Below, in pieces: positions 1-12,200 of a DNA stretch of 64,000 nucleotides. The notes below the pieces were generated by a model that saw nothing but the letters and a program-made list of their open reading frames with translations, made no database searches and had not been told where the DNA came from. Location of the stretch: assembly GCA_029204225.1 (NCBI GenBank), contig MU832087.1, forward strand, positions 24,000-87,999, in the 5' to 3' direction. Positions within the stretch are counted from its first letter, which is position 1. Each line of letters opens with the position of its first letter. This DNA is from Diphasiastrum complanatum (taxonomy: Eukaryota > Streptophyta > Lycopodiopsida > Lycopodiales > Lycopodiaceae). The translations under genes and the position numbers were made by a program.

Positions 1-650
1 CCTGTTCTTCTTGGGTACTATAACTATCGGTGATACCCATTCCGTGTGTTCGATTTCATAGATGAAATCTGCATCCATCAGCTTTTGCAACTCTTGCTTG
101 ATTAGCTTAGTATAATTCGGGTTGCAGCGGTAATAACGGCTTACCTTGGGGACTGCTCCGTCCACCAAGGGTATGGTGTGTTGGACTACTGTTGGTGGAA
201 TGCCCTTCAGGTCACTATAACTCCATGCAAAATAGTCTTTGTGTTTCACCAACAATGATCATAGTCTCTTGAACTGTGTGGGTGTTAGCTGCTCCCTCAC
301 ATGCACTATCTTTTCTTCTTCAACTGGCTCGACAAGGTTCATTGGCTGTGTTCGCACAGGTCCCTCGAAGACTTGTTCCGCTGGTGCCTAACTTTGATCA
401 GGTTCTCTCTGGGCTTGCGGCATCATGATTACCACGTCATCCAAGGTATAGTTCTTGAAAGTTTCAAGCATCTCGTGAACTGGCGCTCATCGAGATTCCT
501 CTTTCAGCATATTGATCTTAGCCCGACTAGTCATTTTTTGATTTTCTGTCACCTATGTAGAAGATGACACTGTATCTGAGTCCATCTTGATTGACTTCAA
601 GGAATCCAATACTTTCTTTTTGCTCTTTTTTGTCATCTTGGTGGATTCAT
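1..650 (-). mobile_element. Gypsy retrotransposon fragment: RT N-terminal part and linker
   Basis: Read on the minus strand, about 1-300 gives a Gypsy-type start of reverse transcriptase. It has the FAWSYSDLKGIPP-like motif, a stretch of the type HTIPLVDGAVPKVSRYYR, and TEWVSPIVIVPKKN just before the window edge. Plant Gypsy polyproteins have this layout at the protease-RT junction. From about 300 to 650 the same strand is charged, lysine-rich linker sequence with no domain I can name. The element runs off the left edge and its right side stops near 688, where a repeated chromovirus segment on the other strand begins. It is a fossil with no LTR seen. A similar RT start lies at about 26300-26600. 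Confidence 0.7.
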
Positions 651-689
651 CCTTGTTGTCTTTCATCGGGACTGCCATGAGTGTGTAAT

Positions 690-2090
690 CATAAACCTTT
701 TGTACAAACTTTTAATCATGTGGATCTACAAAGGATTCCTTGGACTAAGTTATTTGCATGTATAAACTAGTCGTGAATACATAAGCATATGGATGAGAAT
801 TGTATAGAGACAATTTCTCACTAGGTCATAGTAATTTCTCATTGAAAATTGTTATTGACCTACGTGGAATTAGAATCAGATTGAATGTGGTGTCTCGGAT
901 CCACACCCGTCCATTCAAATATTTTCTAAATCCTATACAACTAACTGAGTCATAAGCGCTACTTCTGAGTTAGTTGTTTGAATCAACAATATAATTTCTC
1001 TTATGGATATTATTGTTGAAATGTATTGCTTATAAGTCACAACTTTTATGAGTCAATTTTAGATTCATTTAAAGGTTTATGTGCATAGAATACACGAGAA
1101 CTTTTGGCCTTATCTTTTTCCGATTGGAAAAGATGATATACTATCCCGGAAGACTCAGGTAGGGTTGGATAGCTGATGGTAGCCAAAAGTTAGAGCTTCA
1201 CGTAATGAAGTTCAGGTGAATCTTAAGTCATTCTAGATTAGGACTTAAGAGTAAATTCTAGAGGTATTCTAGATTGAGACCCTAACTTTGGAATGACTCT
1301 TTGTGCCATGGCTAGATTAAGGGTGGGTGTATTTAAAAATCCCGAAGGATTTTAGTGTAGTGCGTACCGACAAGCATTACAAATTGTCTCCTAGATATAG
1401 AGGACCGTATTAGATCTTGTAAAAGATCGAATTCCTAGCATACCAGTTGGACCTCCCAGAAGGAACTCAAATGCATCTGGTTCTTCACGTAAGCTGACTC
1501 TAGTAGAGTCTACATGAAGGAGAGCATCTTGATTTTGGAGATCAACTGGGCCTGTTGGATAAATTATTGGGTGTGTCTCGACTTGAGTCCGGAAGGATCT
1601 TGGATACAAGAACTAAACGATTGAGAAATCGCATAGTTACCAAGCATCTGGTTCGATGGAAGAGTTGCACAAACAATGATGATTCTTGGTATCAGGAAGG
1701 GATCTTAAGGACAAATTTTCCTAGCTTTAAGTTCTACAGAACTTGAATAAGGGGGGAAGAATGTCATGCCCATGACTGGTCTCAAGTAGCGTGTCCAAAT
1801 GTTTGTAGGCCTAAACTCTTGATGGTGGATTTGTATGGGTCTATCAGTGAGTCATTGGGGAACTGGATGACGTGGCCCGGATAGGCTATAGAGGTGTCCA
1901 GTGAGGTGTCACAATTCGGTGTCACAGTGCACTACTAGTGGTGCATGGGCCTTGGAGGGTATAACTATACCTATTGGGCTCTCACTAGTGTATTTTGGAT
2001 TGTGTGACTGGTAGTCGTATGCTGTTGGAGCAATGCCTCATTCCGCTTTGTGATTGATCCATAGCTTGGGGGCTAGATCCGTTCGATCTA
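690..2090 (+). mobile_element. Chromovirus (Gypsy) 3' end with LTR, copy 1
   Basis: About 1555-1746 encodes the C-terminal chromodomain-like tail of a Gypsy integrase (RNRIVTKHLVRWKS, then DDSWYQEGILRTNFPSF). It is followed by a purine tract, AAGGGGGGAAGA, and a probable 3' LTR starting TGTCATGCCCATGACTGG at about 1762. The LTR's right edge is not clear. The whole stretch recurs in direct orientation at 39271-41580 with high identity, where the copy is about 0.9 kb longer and also shows part of the integrase core. It is a broken fossil, and only the 3' part of the element is present. Confidence 0.7.
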
Positions 2091-2587
2091 GGTTTGGTTG
2101 GGTTGGTTTGTCCACCATTTGTTTCCCTTGTGTTGCTTGTTATTGGCATGTTTAGAATAGGATTCTTGGTTTAGGACTTTACAAAGTCTATCATGCAAAA
2201 AGTTCATAACTTGTGGATTAGTCAAGCTGGTATGCAAAATCTTGGCAGTCAACACTTTTGTGCATTTTTTGATCTTGATATTCATGGTCATGATGAGGCA
2301 TGGAGGCCTCCGATTTCCCTCTTTATGGTGTAGCTATTTTCAAAAAAGTCGAGGTTTCAGGCCCAAGATCATCTTTAAGCATGGAGGGAACAAAAGAAGC
2401 TAGTGTCAAATTGGTGGAATGCTCATCAAAGGAGTTGGCAATGGATTTCCACTAAAACAATTGTTGGATTTATCTCCTCTACTCTCCTGAATCCCATGTT
2501 AATCTAGTTCCTTCATATTGCTGCAATTCTACATGCATTGTCGCACAGTCTGCAGAATTACTCTATTACTAAAGACAGGCAAAAGAA

Positions 2588-2740
2588 TGGCCCGGCCGAC
2601 TTATCGGGAAGCCCGACTTGGCCAACATATCGGGGAGTTCGACTTGTTGACTCAACTGACATATTGACATATCGACTTGTCCGACTTATCGAGAGGTCCG
2701 ACTTGTTGACTTACCCGGCTTATCGTGAAGGCCACACTAT
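2588..2740. repeat. Degenerate short tandem repeats (CGACTTATCG core)
   Basis: Variants of CGACTTATCGGGAAGCC and CGACTTGTTGACT follow one another with irregular spacing. The same block occurs at about 42080-42200 in the second copy of the duplicated segment. It lies downstream of the LTR start and is probably part of the LTR or leader of the chromovirus family. I see no coding sense. Confidence 0.45.
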
Positions 2741-3099
2741 CTCAATGTCATCGACTAATCGACAACTTTGAATAGTCGAAGCCTTCTCACGACCACTTCT
2801 TGTACTATGCAACGATCTGACATTGACAACAGCAGTCACAATCTCCTCCAGACAGCACAACGGCTCCATGCCATCTTCTTTGTACTTACATTTGCACAAA
2901 TGTAAATTGTATATAGTTGATCCATTATGTCAATTTAGTTTGTTACACCTTCCATTCACAACCACTTTATTTTTTGAGGGCCTAGAATCTTAAGTGGCTA
3001 GAAAAGAACATGTTAGTGACCTATCGAATTCCTTTGTGATTATATTTTAGTTGGCGAACTCACAGTTTACAAGATTTTATTAGTAATTAATGATGGATT

Positions 3100-3360
3100 C
3101 TGGTGTAGTAAAAATTTTTAACTTCCACCTAATGACAAAATACAAATTGAAATCGCATTGTATAACTTTTCTTTTGACAGACAACCAAGGTCCATTAGTA
3201 TTAAAGATTTGGTTGACTAAATTGGAAAGCTTACTTTCATCATCACCATTATTCTGAAGAGGATAATATCTACTTCACCTCGTTATGTTTTCAAAGACAA
3301 GCTCAAGCATGGTGGGACGCTCAAGCATATCCGATGACAAGTCTTTGGAGTATATTCAAG
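3100..3360 (+). mobile_element. Gypsy gag-like fragment
   Basis: Just before the Copia LTR, short open stretches read like the start of a Gypsy capsid domain (PLVLKIWLTKLE, then QAQAWWDA). Plant Gypsy gag proteins have a comparable W(x)nLE...A..WW pattern. The same fragment recurs at about 42640-42790. It is a broken remnant. The Copia LTR at 3391 interrupts it in both copies, so the Copia insertion is older than the duplication. Confidence 0.45.
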
Positions 3361-3390
3361 ATTGCGTGTATTGATAGTGCTACAAAATTC

Positions 3391-3786
3391 TGTTGAAATT
3401 TTCAAATTTTAGCTTTTAGATCTAAGTTAATTTGTACATAACTTGATCCCACACGTGTGGATCCTGTTTCCACGTGTGGATGGTAGTCATAAATGCATCT
3501 AGAATTAGTTAGATTGAGTTTGTTGAAAGCTAGTCAAGTAGATTGCCATTTGACATCATTTCATTGATTGGTTAAGCATTCCCATGTGAATGAGTTTCAC
3601 ATGTGTGAGGCCACTCTTGAGTTGGTTTGATCATTTGTCAAGTTTTTCTTGCTAGTTAGATGCAATTTTTGATCTAGATCCAAATCTAGACATTAGATTT
3701 GAGATTGATCTATCTAATTAGCACCCAACACCTCTTGTGGATCGATTGTAGATCCAATTAAGGTCCAAAATTAAGTGATTTCAACA
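3391..3786 (+). repeat. Copia 5' LTR with adjoining tRNA-Met primer site
   Basis: This 396-bp LTR begins TGTTGAAA and ends TTTCAACA, a perfect 8-bp terminal inverted repeat. It is followed at once by TGGTATCAGAGCCA (3787-3800), the usual plant primer-binding site for initiator tRNA-Met. It contains G-box/ABRE-like ACACGTGT motifs. A partial copy lies at 42840-43155. Confidence 0.85.
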
Positions 3787-5560
3787 TGGTATCAGAGCCA
3801 AGCACAAGAGGCTATGAAAATGATCAATGAACACACCCAAATTTAGAAAGTTTTGAGTGTGTGATCTAATCTTGTGAGGGCGAGCTGCTAGAAGTGAGTG
3901 GTAGCATCAAATTTTTTGGATCAAATCGAGTTGTGGGCTGCAGGTGTACTGTTCACACGTGTGAGTCCATACTAGACTTGTCTTACAAGTAGGCTAATAT
4001 TGAATTTGTCCTATATTTCACACACATCCATTTTTCAAGATTTTTGGTGCATTGTCTAGATTTAGCTTCATAATTTCCATGTCAATGATTAGATCTTGTA
4101 ATGAATCATTGATGTGAATATGTGGAAGCCCAGATATGCCCAAAAAAACTAGGGAGTTGATGGCCAATTTAAATCATAGATCTAGCTAGTGATTTGCTAG
4201 AAATTGGTAGTGATCTCATTGTACCATCAACCAAGCTTTGTGCTAGTTGGATTGGGCCGAGACTAGAAGCATCTTGAGTGCTAGAGGTCTACCTTAGATC
4301 ATTCCATTGAGTGGAATCTTTGTGAATTTCAAGTGCAAAATCATTCATTATGGCATCCATGGGTGAACTTTTGCTTGAAGCCAATGAGAGGCTCACATCC
4401 ACTAATTATTCCATTTGGAAAGTCAGAATGGAATCACTTTTGGTGCTCCATGATCTCGATGACATTGTCCAAGAAGAGGAAGCTGAACCTCTTGGTGGAC
4501 AAGAGCAAGCTAGATACAAGAGAAAGGCTAGATTGTCCTTACATTGCATCAAGATGAATGTGAGCAATGACCTCTTAACAGAGGTGTCATCTTGTATCTC
4601 AGCCAAGGAGGCTTGGGATTCATTAGAAGGCATTTATGAATCCAATAACACTTCAAGGATACTCATGCTTAGAAATCAAGAGCTTCAAAACATGAAAGGA
4701 AGTGGAGAGAGTGCACATGAGTATGTGCTTAGGATTAAATCTTTGAACAAAGAATTGGCTTCAATTGGAGATGAAATCCAAGATAATGAACTTGTGTAAG
4801 TCATTCTAAATGGACTAAGAAAAGATTATATCAATCTAGTCCAAATTTTTGCCATCCAAGATAAGCTACCTACAATTGACAAGCTCCATAATGTGCTTGT
4901 GGCCGAGGAGAGTAGGATGCTACATCTTAAGGCAAGGATGGGAGGAATGTCCTTGCAAGGAGGTGATGAGAAGGCCAACTTCTCACTCAAAGGAAAAAAG
5001 AAGACTCATTCATCCAAGAAGAACCAAGGCTAGGAGGCCGAGGACAAGGATGGTAGATCAAGCTCCAAAGGCAAATCCAAGAAGGAAAAATCAAAGCTAA
5101 AATATTTCTTTTCAAAGTACAACAACACTTCTTAGAGAGAAGATTCAAAATGGTGAAGTGGAGCTTATCTATTGCCCTACAGAAGAGCAAGTTGCAGATT
5201 GGACTTGGCAAAGAGAAGTTTTAGAAGTTTAGAGAACTTCAATGAGTAATAGATAACAAAGTAAACATTAATCGGGGGAGTGTTAGGGATTAATGTTTAT
5301 TTGTACCCCCTAGCATTTGATTGGCCAGTAGGTGATAAGATGGATAGAAAATCCATAACTTCCTTTGCTACATTCCTATGTGGAGGAGTTATATCTTGGC
5401 TTTCAAAAAAGCAAGATATCATCTCTCTATCCTCTTGTGAAGCCGAGCATAAAGCATTGACATCAACCACCAAGGAGATTCTATGGCTCAAGAGACTTTT
5501 GGAGGAGCTTCATGTGATCAAGGCCGAGGAGATTACATGAGTTTATTGTGATAATCAAGC
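3391..5560 (+). mobile_element. Copia retrotransposon (gag and RNase H parts)
   Basis: After the 5' LTR and primer site, about 4350-5100 encodes a Copia gag of the UBN2 type. Motifs include STNYSIWKVRMESLLVL, ISAKEAWDSLEGIYESN and a lysine/serine-rich tail. About 5310-5540 encodes the end of Copia RNase H (SITSFATFLCGGVISWLSKK, SLSSCEAEHKALTSTTKE). The integrase and most of the RT were not found, so the element is a broken fossil. The gag is close to those of the minus-strand elements at 55275-57739 and 57740-62720, and the RNase H is close to the fragment at 12961-14100. All four therefore look like one Copia lineage. No 3' LTR was recognised. Confidence 0.85.
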
Positions 5561-6172
5561 ACATATATATATATATTTGACAAGTTCAGAATTCAAAAGT
5601 ATACTTTCCCTCCAATTTTCATTTTATCAAAAGTCTATATAAGAAGGGTGCCACTATCAGAACCTTCACTTTGCTTTCTTCTCCTCCTCCTCATCTCCTT
5701 CTTTCTCATGCTGGCTCACATTTGGATGCGCCCATCTACGGCTCTCTGATCGGCATAATCACACGGAACGGTATGCCTTTGTATCTATTGCTTTTCATTT
5801 TTGATAGCATACGAAAGAATTGCTTATATGAGTTGTGTGTAGAGTATAAACTATGGCATAAGAAGGGCGCTGGATCGCGATCCAGTACCTTATGAGATAA
5901 CAACTCAATCAATGTATACTTTCCATTTACTTCTGAAGCAAGTATAGGCTGCAAATCGCGATGGACTACTCTTTTGGCAAAGCTTTTTGGATGTTTCTAT
6001 CCTATCCTCTAACATAAAAATATATGGCAATGTTGTGTTAAATCTACACATTGATCATGCGCAGACAGCGCACTTCTGCCTCATGCACTTCTGCCTCACT
6101 CATATGCATATGATATGGCTTGATAGTTATGCTTTATGGATCACAAACGCACTCGCTGGTGCAACAATTACA

Positions 6173-6382
6173 TTACTTTCATAACACTTGATTGATTGAA
6201 CCATTGTTTATATATCCATGAGGCACCTTCATCGTTGAAAGGGTAGCGATGATAGCACTACAGTTTATGTAGTGCTATTACTTTCATAACACTTGATTGA
6301 TTGAACCATTGTTTATATATCCATGAGGCACCTTCATCACTAAAAGGGTAGCGATGATAGCACGACAATTTATGTAGGTATA
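6173..6382. repeat. Tandem duplication, 2 x 105 bp
   Basis: Two copies begin TTACTTTCATAACACTTGAT at 6173 and 6278 and differ at only a few bases. The second fades out near 6382. There is no coding content. It lies inside the unidentified exon-bearing unit. Confidence 0.85.
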
Positions 6383-7190
6383 TGTGTTCTCAATGATAGT
6401 GTTGATGCATCACTGGTTGACAGCGACTATTGTCTGTTGTGTGGTATTACAATCACCACGTGATGTATGGTTTATGATATTTGTATTCAATGACAAGCAA
6501 ATGCCATATGTCTCTTGCTTTACAGAGATTTCCCTACTGCGATATTGCATCCCGATTCCATTACCGGATTCGGAATACGCTCGTATACAGGTATGTGTGC
6601 TGAATATCATCTTCATAAAGAAACCATCTTCGTTCCCTTTTTGCTAAAAACATAAGCAGAGACTTCGTTTCATAAAGCAAATATAGCATGATTGGCAATG
6701 CTTTTTATGCTATCACTGTTGTGGCAAAAACTAGACTCGAAAAACTTCTATTACCAATCTTCGAAGGAAGTATCGTTCGTAAACAAATATGGCTTCCTCA
6801 CAAGATTCGCACGCGACATCTATTCAGGTTATTATTGAACACTTTGCTTCGTGCACTGGTTTACGAAGAGGTAATGGTGTATATAATAGGATGCATCTAC
6901 GTTTATGAATGGTTATAGGAAATGGTTGTGGTTTGCACCTATAGCAGAATAGCTTAAACTATTGTACTTATGTCTCTCGTTTCGCAATGATAACATGTGT
7001 AAGTGACTTGGGCTACACATATGGTGACTTTGCTATTTTCTTTTCCCAATAAGTAAGTGTTATGAACAATAATACAAGTAATGATAACCTATACGCCTTT
7101 AAGGTACATGGATTTGTACAAGGGATCGCTGCATTTGTAGGGATTGGTATGGCACGGATCTGCCCTAATCCTATTACAAGTGTTAGAGTA

Positions 7191-7556
7191 AAATACTTGG
7201 CTAATTTTAAGCGCGTACAAGTGATGATATAATGTTTCTTAAGACATGATCAGAATTTCAAAATTTTATGAAACTATACGATAGCTGGCGTACTCTTGGA
7301 AAGCATGGATATGCTCAAGGGTTTCAAAAATGGTACTATACCTATTACGGGTTCAGGTATTGGTATGGCATGGATTTGCCCCATATCTGAGTATCGTTCC
7401 ATGTTATCTCTCATTTGTTAATCGCCACTTATATAATACAGTTGTTTTTCAAATACGTATGCTTTTACTTTATAAATTGATATGGACTAGTACCATAAGA
7501 CTGATCAGAATGGCGGAATGCCATGATATGGTGATAATATGGGAAAGCCTATCGCG
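7191..7556 (+). repeat. Dispersed repeat, inverted partner at 47384-47737
   Basis: From AAAATACTTGGCTAATTTTA to ATATGGGAAAG.CTAT this segment matches the reverse complement of 47384-47737 almost throughout, with scattered substitutions and small indels. Flanking sequence does not match, so the edges are near 7191 and 7556. No terminal inverted repeat, poly(A) tail or target duplication was seen. The family is unknown. Confidence 0.75.
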
Positions 7557-7877
7557 AATAATCATATGTTACATAGGGAAGATTGAACTACATTTATGAT
7601 CAAATATTTTAAGCTGTTAAGCTGCTAAACTTATTTTGGACATGGATGACAACTGACATTCAACGTTGACACCTGTCTTCCTCACTGTGCTAACTTGTGC
7701 GGTTTTGTGTGGTGCGATGGTGGCAGGTATCAGCTGGATGTCTTGAAATTTGTTTTGCTATACGGTGCTTTCTTTCTTTGAAGTCCTGTATGCTTTCAGC
7801 TATGTTTTACCTTGTTGGATTATGAATAAATGTTCAAAAGGTTTGGTCTTGCTTTGGCAAGAGGAGCTATGTTTCGT

Positions 7878-7880
<3 letters not shown>

Positions 7881-7942
<62 letters not shown>
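7881..7942. repeat. (CT)31 microsatellite
   Basis: This is an uninterrupted CT dinucleotide run of 62 bp, followed by a short C run. It lies just downstream of the AATAAA at 7825. Confidence 0.95.
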
Positions 7943-7944
<2 letters not shown>

Positions 7945-8964
7945 CCAAACAAATTGTTCTCAACGTTTAACTTTGTCAAGACGTGATAAGATATTGTGAG
8001 TGTTTGTTACAGCTAACGTGTCTCAGTTTTATGAGTTCAAGCACAAAAATGCCTCTGATTTGAAGTTTCAAGATATCACAATCATGTGCAAAATAGTTGA
8101 CATGTTTTCATTTAGTCAATTTGAGCAAATAAATATATTTTGTAATATCATCATAAATTGCAAAGGCTTCTTATTGGCTCATTTATCTATAATCCAATGC
8201 TTCTTCAACATAGTACATGTGTAAGCAAATATTGTTGTAAGCTTTCAAATCACCTTGTTTTTTAGATAGTTTTTAGATTGCAATGTTGTTTCTACTTTTT
8301 GTTTTCCAAAGATGAAATGATCTTCCAACTTGGACTACACATTAATATTGCGAAGGTGATCTTGAACTTTGGGAATTGGGATCACCTAGTTTTAAAATCA
8401 ATATGTATGAAAATAAGGTTGCAAATAACCAACAAATAACCATTGCCACATGACATGAAGTTCGCCATTAGGTGGATTGTCTAAAAAGGCAATTCCTTTG
8501 GAGCTACTAAGAATGGATAAGTGACACATGGAGGATGATGAACTTGTGTTGGATGACAAATGGTGGATGATAAACTTGTGTTGGGGGCTACTCCTTTGTG
8601 AGGCCCATACAAGAGTCAAGACTTCTTGGAAATTACTATGCATACATACCTTTTCATTTAGAATGTCATTTCAATTTCCAAGTTTCATTTGACATTCGAA
8701 TTTGAAGGCCACCTTCCAAACGAAACATGCAAGAAGATTTCAACCTTTTTTAAACATGTAAAAAATCAGAATTTTAATCTTGTAATGAAATTTAACTTTT
8801 CAAGGAGAAGGATAATTGTAAAGTTGGCCTTTCAATCCCACTTCGTGAAATTTGTGCCTTTCAAAGAAGGGCAATAGGTCCTAGGAGATGGCCCATATCC
8901 TTATCCAACTACCTTGCCCAAAATTGACCTCTCTTTCATGTGGTAAGGAATCAGCTCCGCACTT
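7943..8964. other. Intergenic stretch upstream of SGRL
   Basis: About 1 kb of AT-rich sequence contains no frame I can support. It ends at the CT-rich leader of the SGRL gene, so its last few hundred bases should hold the SGRL promoter. A GGCCCAT element (site II-like, common in plant promoters) lies at about 8889. No clear TATA box was seen close to the leader. Confidence 0.5.
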
Positions 8965-8996
8965 CTCTCTCTCTCTCTCTCTCCCTCCCTCCCTCC
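8965..8996. repeat. CT/CCCT-rich 5' leader of SGRL
   Basis: A (CT)n run passes into (CCCT)n and ends directly before the ATG at 8997. Pyrimidine-rich tracts of this kind are frequent in plant 5' untranslated leaders. Confidence 0.7.
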
Positions 8997-9233
8997 ATGG
9001 CTCTTCTCTCCTCGCCATATCTGCCGTCTTACCACTCCTTCCCCTCAATGTCTCATCATCATCATCTCATGATCTCTCCTCGCGCTTCTCAGCCTACACG
9101 ACCTCCAGTGCACGCCCCTCCTTGCGCTGCCTTGAAAGTAGAGGGGCTGGCGCAGGCTCGGGAGAGGCCATCCCATCTCCTGAGCAAAGATCCGCAGTTC
9201 TATCAAAGTCGGAGTCGCCCAAAGCTTGCAGTG
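8997..9233 (+). CDS. SGRL: SGRL exon 1 (putative transit peptide)
   Basis: There are 79 codons from MALLSSPYLPSYHSFPSMS to SRSRPKLAV, followed by the canonical donor GTG|GTAAGTT at 9234 in phase 0. The composition (Ser/Pro/His-rich, few acidic residues early) fits a chloroplast transit peptide. The start was chosen because the upstream in-frame ATG at 8940 lies before the CT tract and would add low-complexity sequence. The join to exon 2 is inferred, and a small extra exon inside the intron cannot be excluded. Confidence 0.65.
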
Positions 9234-12200
9234 GTAAGTTCTTTGTTCCTGCTTCACATTTGGGAATTTGCAGTCTGTCAATGTGGGAGTTCAGCACTGC
9301 TTTTGAAGTTGTAGTATGCCACTTCTCATCACATGCTTAGCCAGCTCTGTGCACTACGGTTAGGAAGTCAGCTTGAAAAGTTAGAACTAAATATTGATAT
9401 CTAAGCAAAATCTTTGTTCTTCGCCTCTGCATTGTAATGTTATTTGTTAGAGTACTGACAGAAAATCAGTGACGCATAAGCAAAAGAGAACAATGATCAT
9501 CAATCATCTAACATTCACACAATGAAAATCAGATGAACACATAAAACACTGACAGCAAAAAGGCGTATATTATCAGTCACATTCTCTGTACATATACTTC
9601 CGATCATGATCATGCCAAGATCCCAAATTGGACGTCTTATAATGACGTGTCACACATACGTCAAGAAACTACCACGTGGTGCTCAAGTTCACACTGGGCC
9701 ATAGTCGAGCACCAACAATCCCTTCCTCAATCCTAGCCATCTTCTGTTATCAGCTCCATTAACCCCATTGCATCCCTTAAACGAGTAAACCTGTTCTTAG
9801 GGAATGGTTTTGTCATAAGATCTGCAATCATATCTTCTGTTGGACAGTAATGCAAGATCATCCTCTGACTCTGCACTAGATCCTTGACAAAGTGATGCTG
9901 TATGTCGATATGCTTACTTTTCTTATGAAAACCTCCATTTCTACATATGAAGATAGAACACTGATTGTCATTACATATGTACATGCCTTCAGTTGTTATG
10001 CCCAATTCCGTGCAAAAGTTGCTGATCCAAAGATATTCTTTTACCCCTTGACATAATCCCATCAACTCAGCCTCTGTTGATGAGAGAGCAACCGACTTTT
10101 GTTTACAACTTCCCCAGCTCACTGCTGCATTCCCCATCAAGAAGAATCCATATATCGACTTCCTGTCGTCTACATCACCCGCCCAGTCAGAGTCAACAAA
10201 TCCTGATATTCCATTGCAGGGTCCATGGTAATGTAATTCATATCTCAACGTTCCCTTGAGGTATCTTAAAATCCTCTTAGCTGCCTGCCAGTGCTCTAGC
10301 CCAGGGTTTACTAGGCATCGACTTAAAATTCCTGTGGCAGTAGAAATGTCTGGTCTAGTGCACACCATATTGTACATTAGTGATCCAATGAGACTTTTAT
10401 CTGAGCTTAGTTCAATACCTGGTTCCAGTGGAGTCCCGACTGGATTTGAATTCTCCATGCCATATAGTTTCAGCATGTTCATGATTTATCTTTCTTGACT
10501 CAAATGGATACTCCTCTTTTTTCCTGTCCCTGCTTACTTGTATACCGGAGATCTCCCATATCCTGCATTTTGAATTCTGATTTTAACTCACTCTTGCATT
10601 CTTCCAAGTTGTTGATGTCATTACCAATCAAGATAATGTCATCGACGTAGATTGCCATGACTGTGATTTCGGAATTTGATCAAGAACACACTTTGGTCTG
10701 TGTTACATCGTTGGAATCTTCTGCTCTTAAGGAATACCTCCATTCTTTCATATCATACACGAGAGGCCTGTTTGAGGCCATACAATGCTTTTCTCAATTT
10801 GCACACCTTGTTGAAACCCTGTTCAAAACCTTCAGGTTGCAGCACGTATACATCTTCATTCAAATCTCCGTTCAAAAAAGCTGTTTTGACATCCAATTGG
10901 TACATCTCAAAGTCATTTATTGCAGCCCAGGCTAGAAGTATTCTGATTGAACCTATCCTCGCCACTGGTGCGAATGTTTCATCAAAGTCCAGTCCTTCAA
11001 TTTGCGTGCACCCCTTCGCCATGACCTGGCTTTGTACCTGTCAACTTTCCCTTCTCCATCAAGTTTCAACTTGTATATCCATTTGCATCCTATCGGCCTT
11101 CTCCTTCTGGTAACTGCACCAAATCCCATGCTCTATTTTTGTTTATCGAATCCATTTCTTCAATCATCGCCGGATGCCACATTTGCTAGTCTTCGGAATT
11201 TTTGGCTCCTTGCTAATGTGGTACTTGTAGAAAGATCAGTTCTTTTTGAGCATTGGATTCAAGAGATGTCATTCTGACAATAGTGTCCATATCTTGGAAG
11301 AGCCTGGAATTTTTCTGGCCATCGCATTGTATGTAGATGACATTATTCTCGTTGGAAACAATAAACAGGAAATAAGGGATGTAAAAGAACAGCTCAAGAA
11401 CAATTTTGAAGTAAAAGATATGGGAAGCATACACTTCTGTTTAGGTGTCCAGATTAAGAGAAACGAAGAACAGGGAATAACTTGGATGGGGCAAGAAAAA
11501 TTCATTCATAACATCATATCAAGGTTTAGAATGCAGGATTCATGTCCAGTAAGTACCCCACTAGACACAAACGTTCAGCTAAGCACAGAGATGTGCCCTA
11601 CATCTCAACAAGAGAGGGATGATTTGAGTCGACGACCTTTCAGAAAATTGATGGGGTCGCTGATGTACGCCATGGTGAGCACGAGACCTGGCATTGCGAC
11701 TGCAGTTACCAAGCTAAGCCAATTCTTGTCAGATCCGGGAGAACAGCATTGGGAAGCAGGAAAGAGAGTGATAAAATACCTGAAGGGTTTGGGCTAGTCT
11801 TCAGGAAAACTGATGAGGCAGTGATCGGGTTCACTGACTCAGACGGGCCGGCGATCGAGATGACAGAAGGTCCACGTGTGGCTACGTATTCATGATGGGG
11901 GGAGGATGCATAAGTTGGAGTTGCAAGAAGCAAGCATCAACTGCTCTCTCGTCAACGAAGGTAGAATACATGGGGGTCTGTCATGCTGCAAAGGAACATG
12001 GATGAGCTGGGAATCGCGAACCATGAAATGAAATTGTTCAATGACAACCAAGGCTGCCTGTTTCTTAGCAAGAACACAGGGTTCCACAAGAGAAGCAAGC
12101 ACATTGGGATCCAATATCATTTTGTGAGGGATCTGGTAGAAGAGGGATACCTTCACCTTTATCGCCAAGGTGAACGTATTTATTGGTACTATAGGGTGTA

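Larger units (their letters stand above)
5636..7850 (+). other. Unidentified unit with TATA box, exon-like blocks and poly(A) signal
   Basis: A TATATAAG box (5636-5643) is followed by a CT-rich leader and a donor-like site at 5771 (GTATGC). A clean exon-like block of 65 bp at 6526-6590 sits between TCTCTTGCTTTACAG and GTATGTG. A third block ends at 6870 before GTAATGG and contains an ATG at 6789 with 27 codons (MASSQDSHATSIQ...). A possible last exon starts at 7727 and is followed by AATAAA at 7825-7830. No protein family was recognised and no long reading frame joins the blocks. It could be a spliced non-coding transcript, an old gene, or repeat DNA that happens to look spliced. Two stretches encoding GIGMA-ICP lie inside it (about 7130 and 7350). 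Confidence 0.25.

Noticed and set aside
5870-5885. Perfect 16-bp palindrome CTGGATCGCGATCCAG
   Set aside because: About one such palindrome is expected by chance in 64 kb, and nothing around it suggests function.
8398-8643. 81-codon minus frame upstream of SGRL
   Set aside because: Low-complexity serine content and no similarity; best explained by chance.
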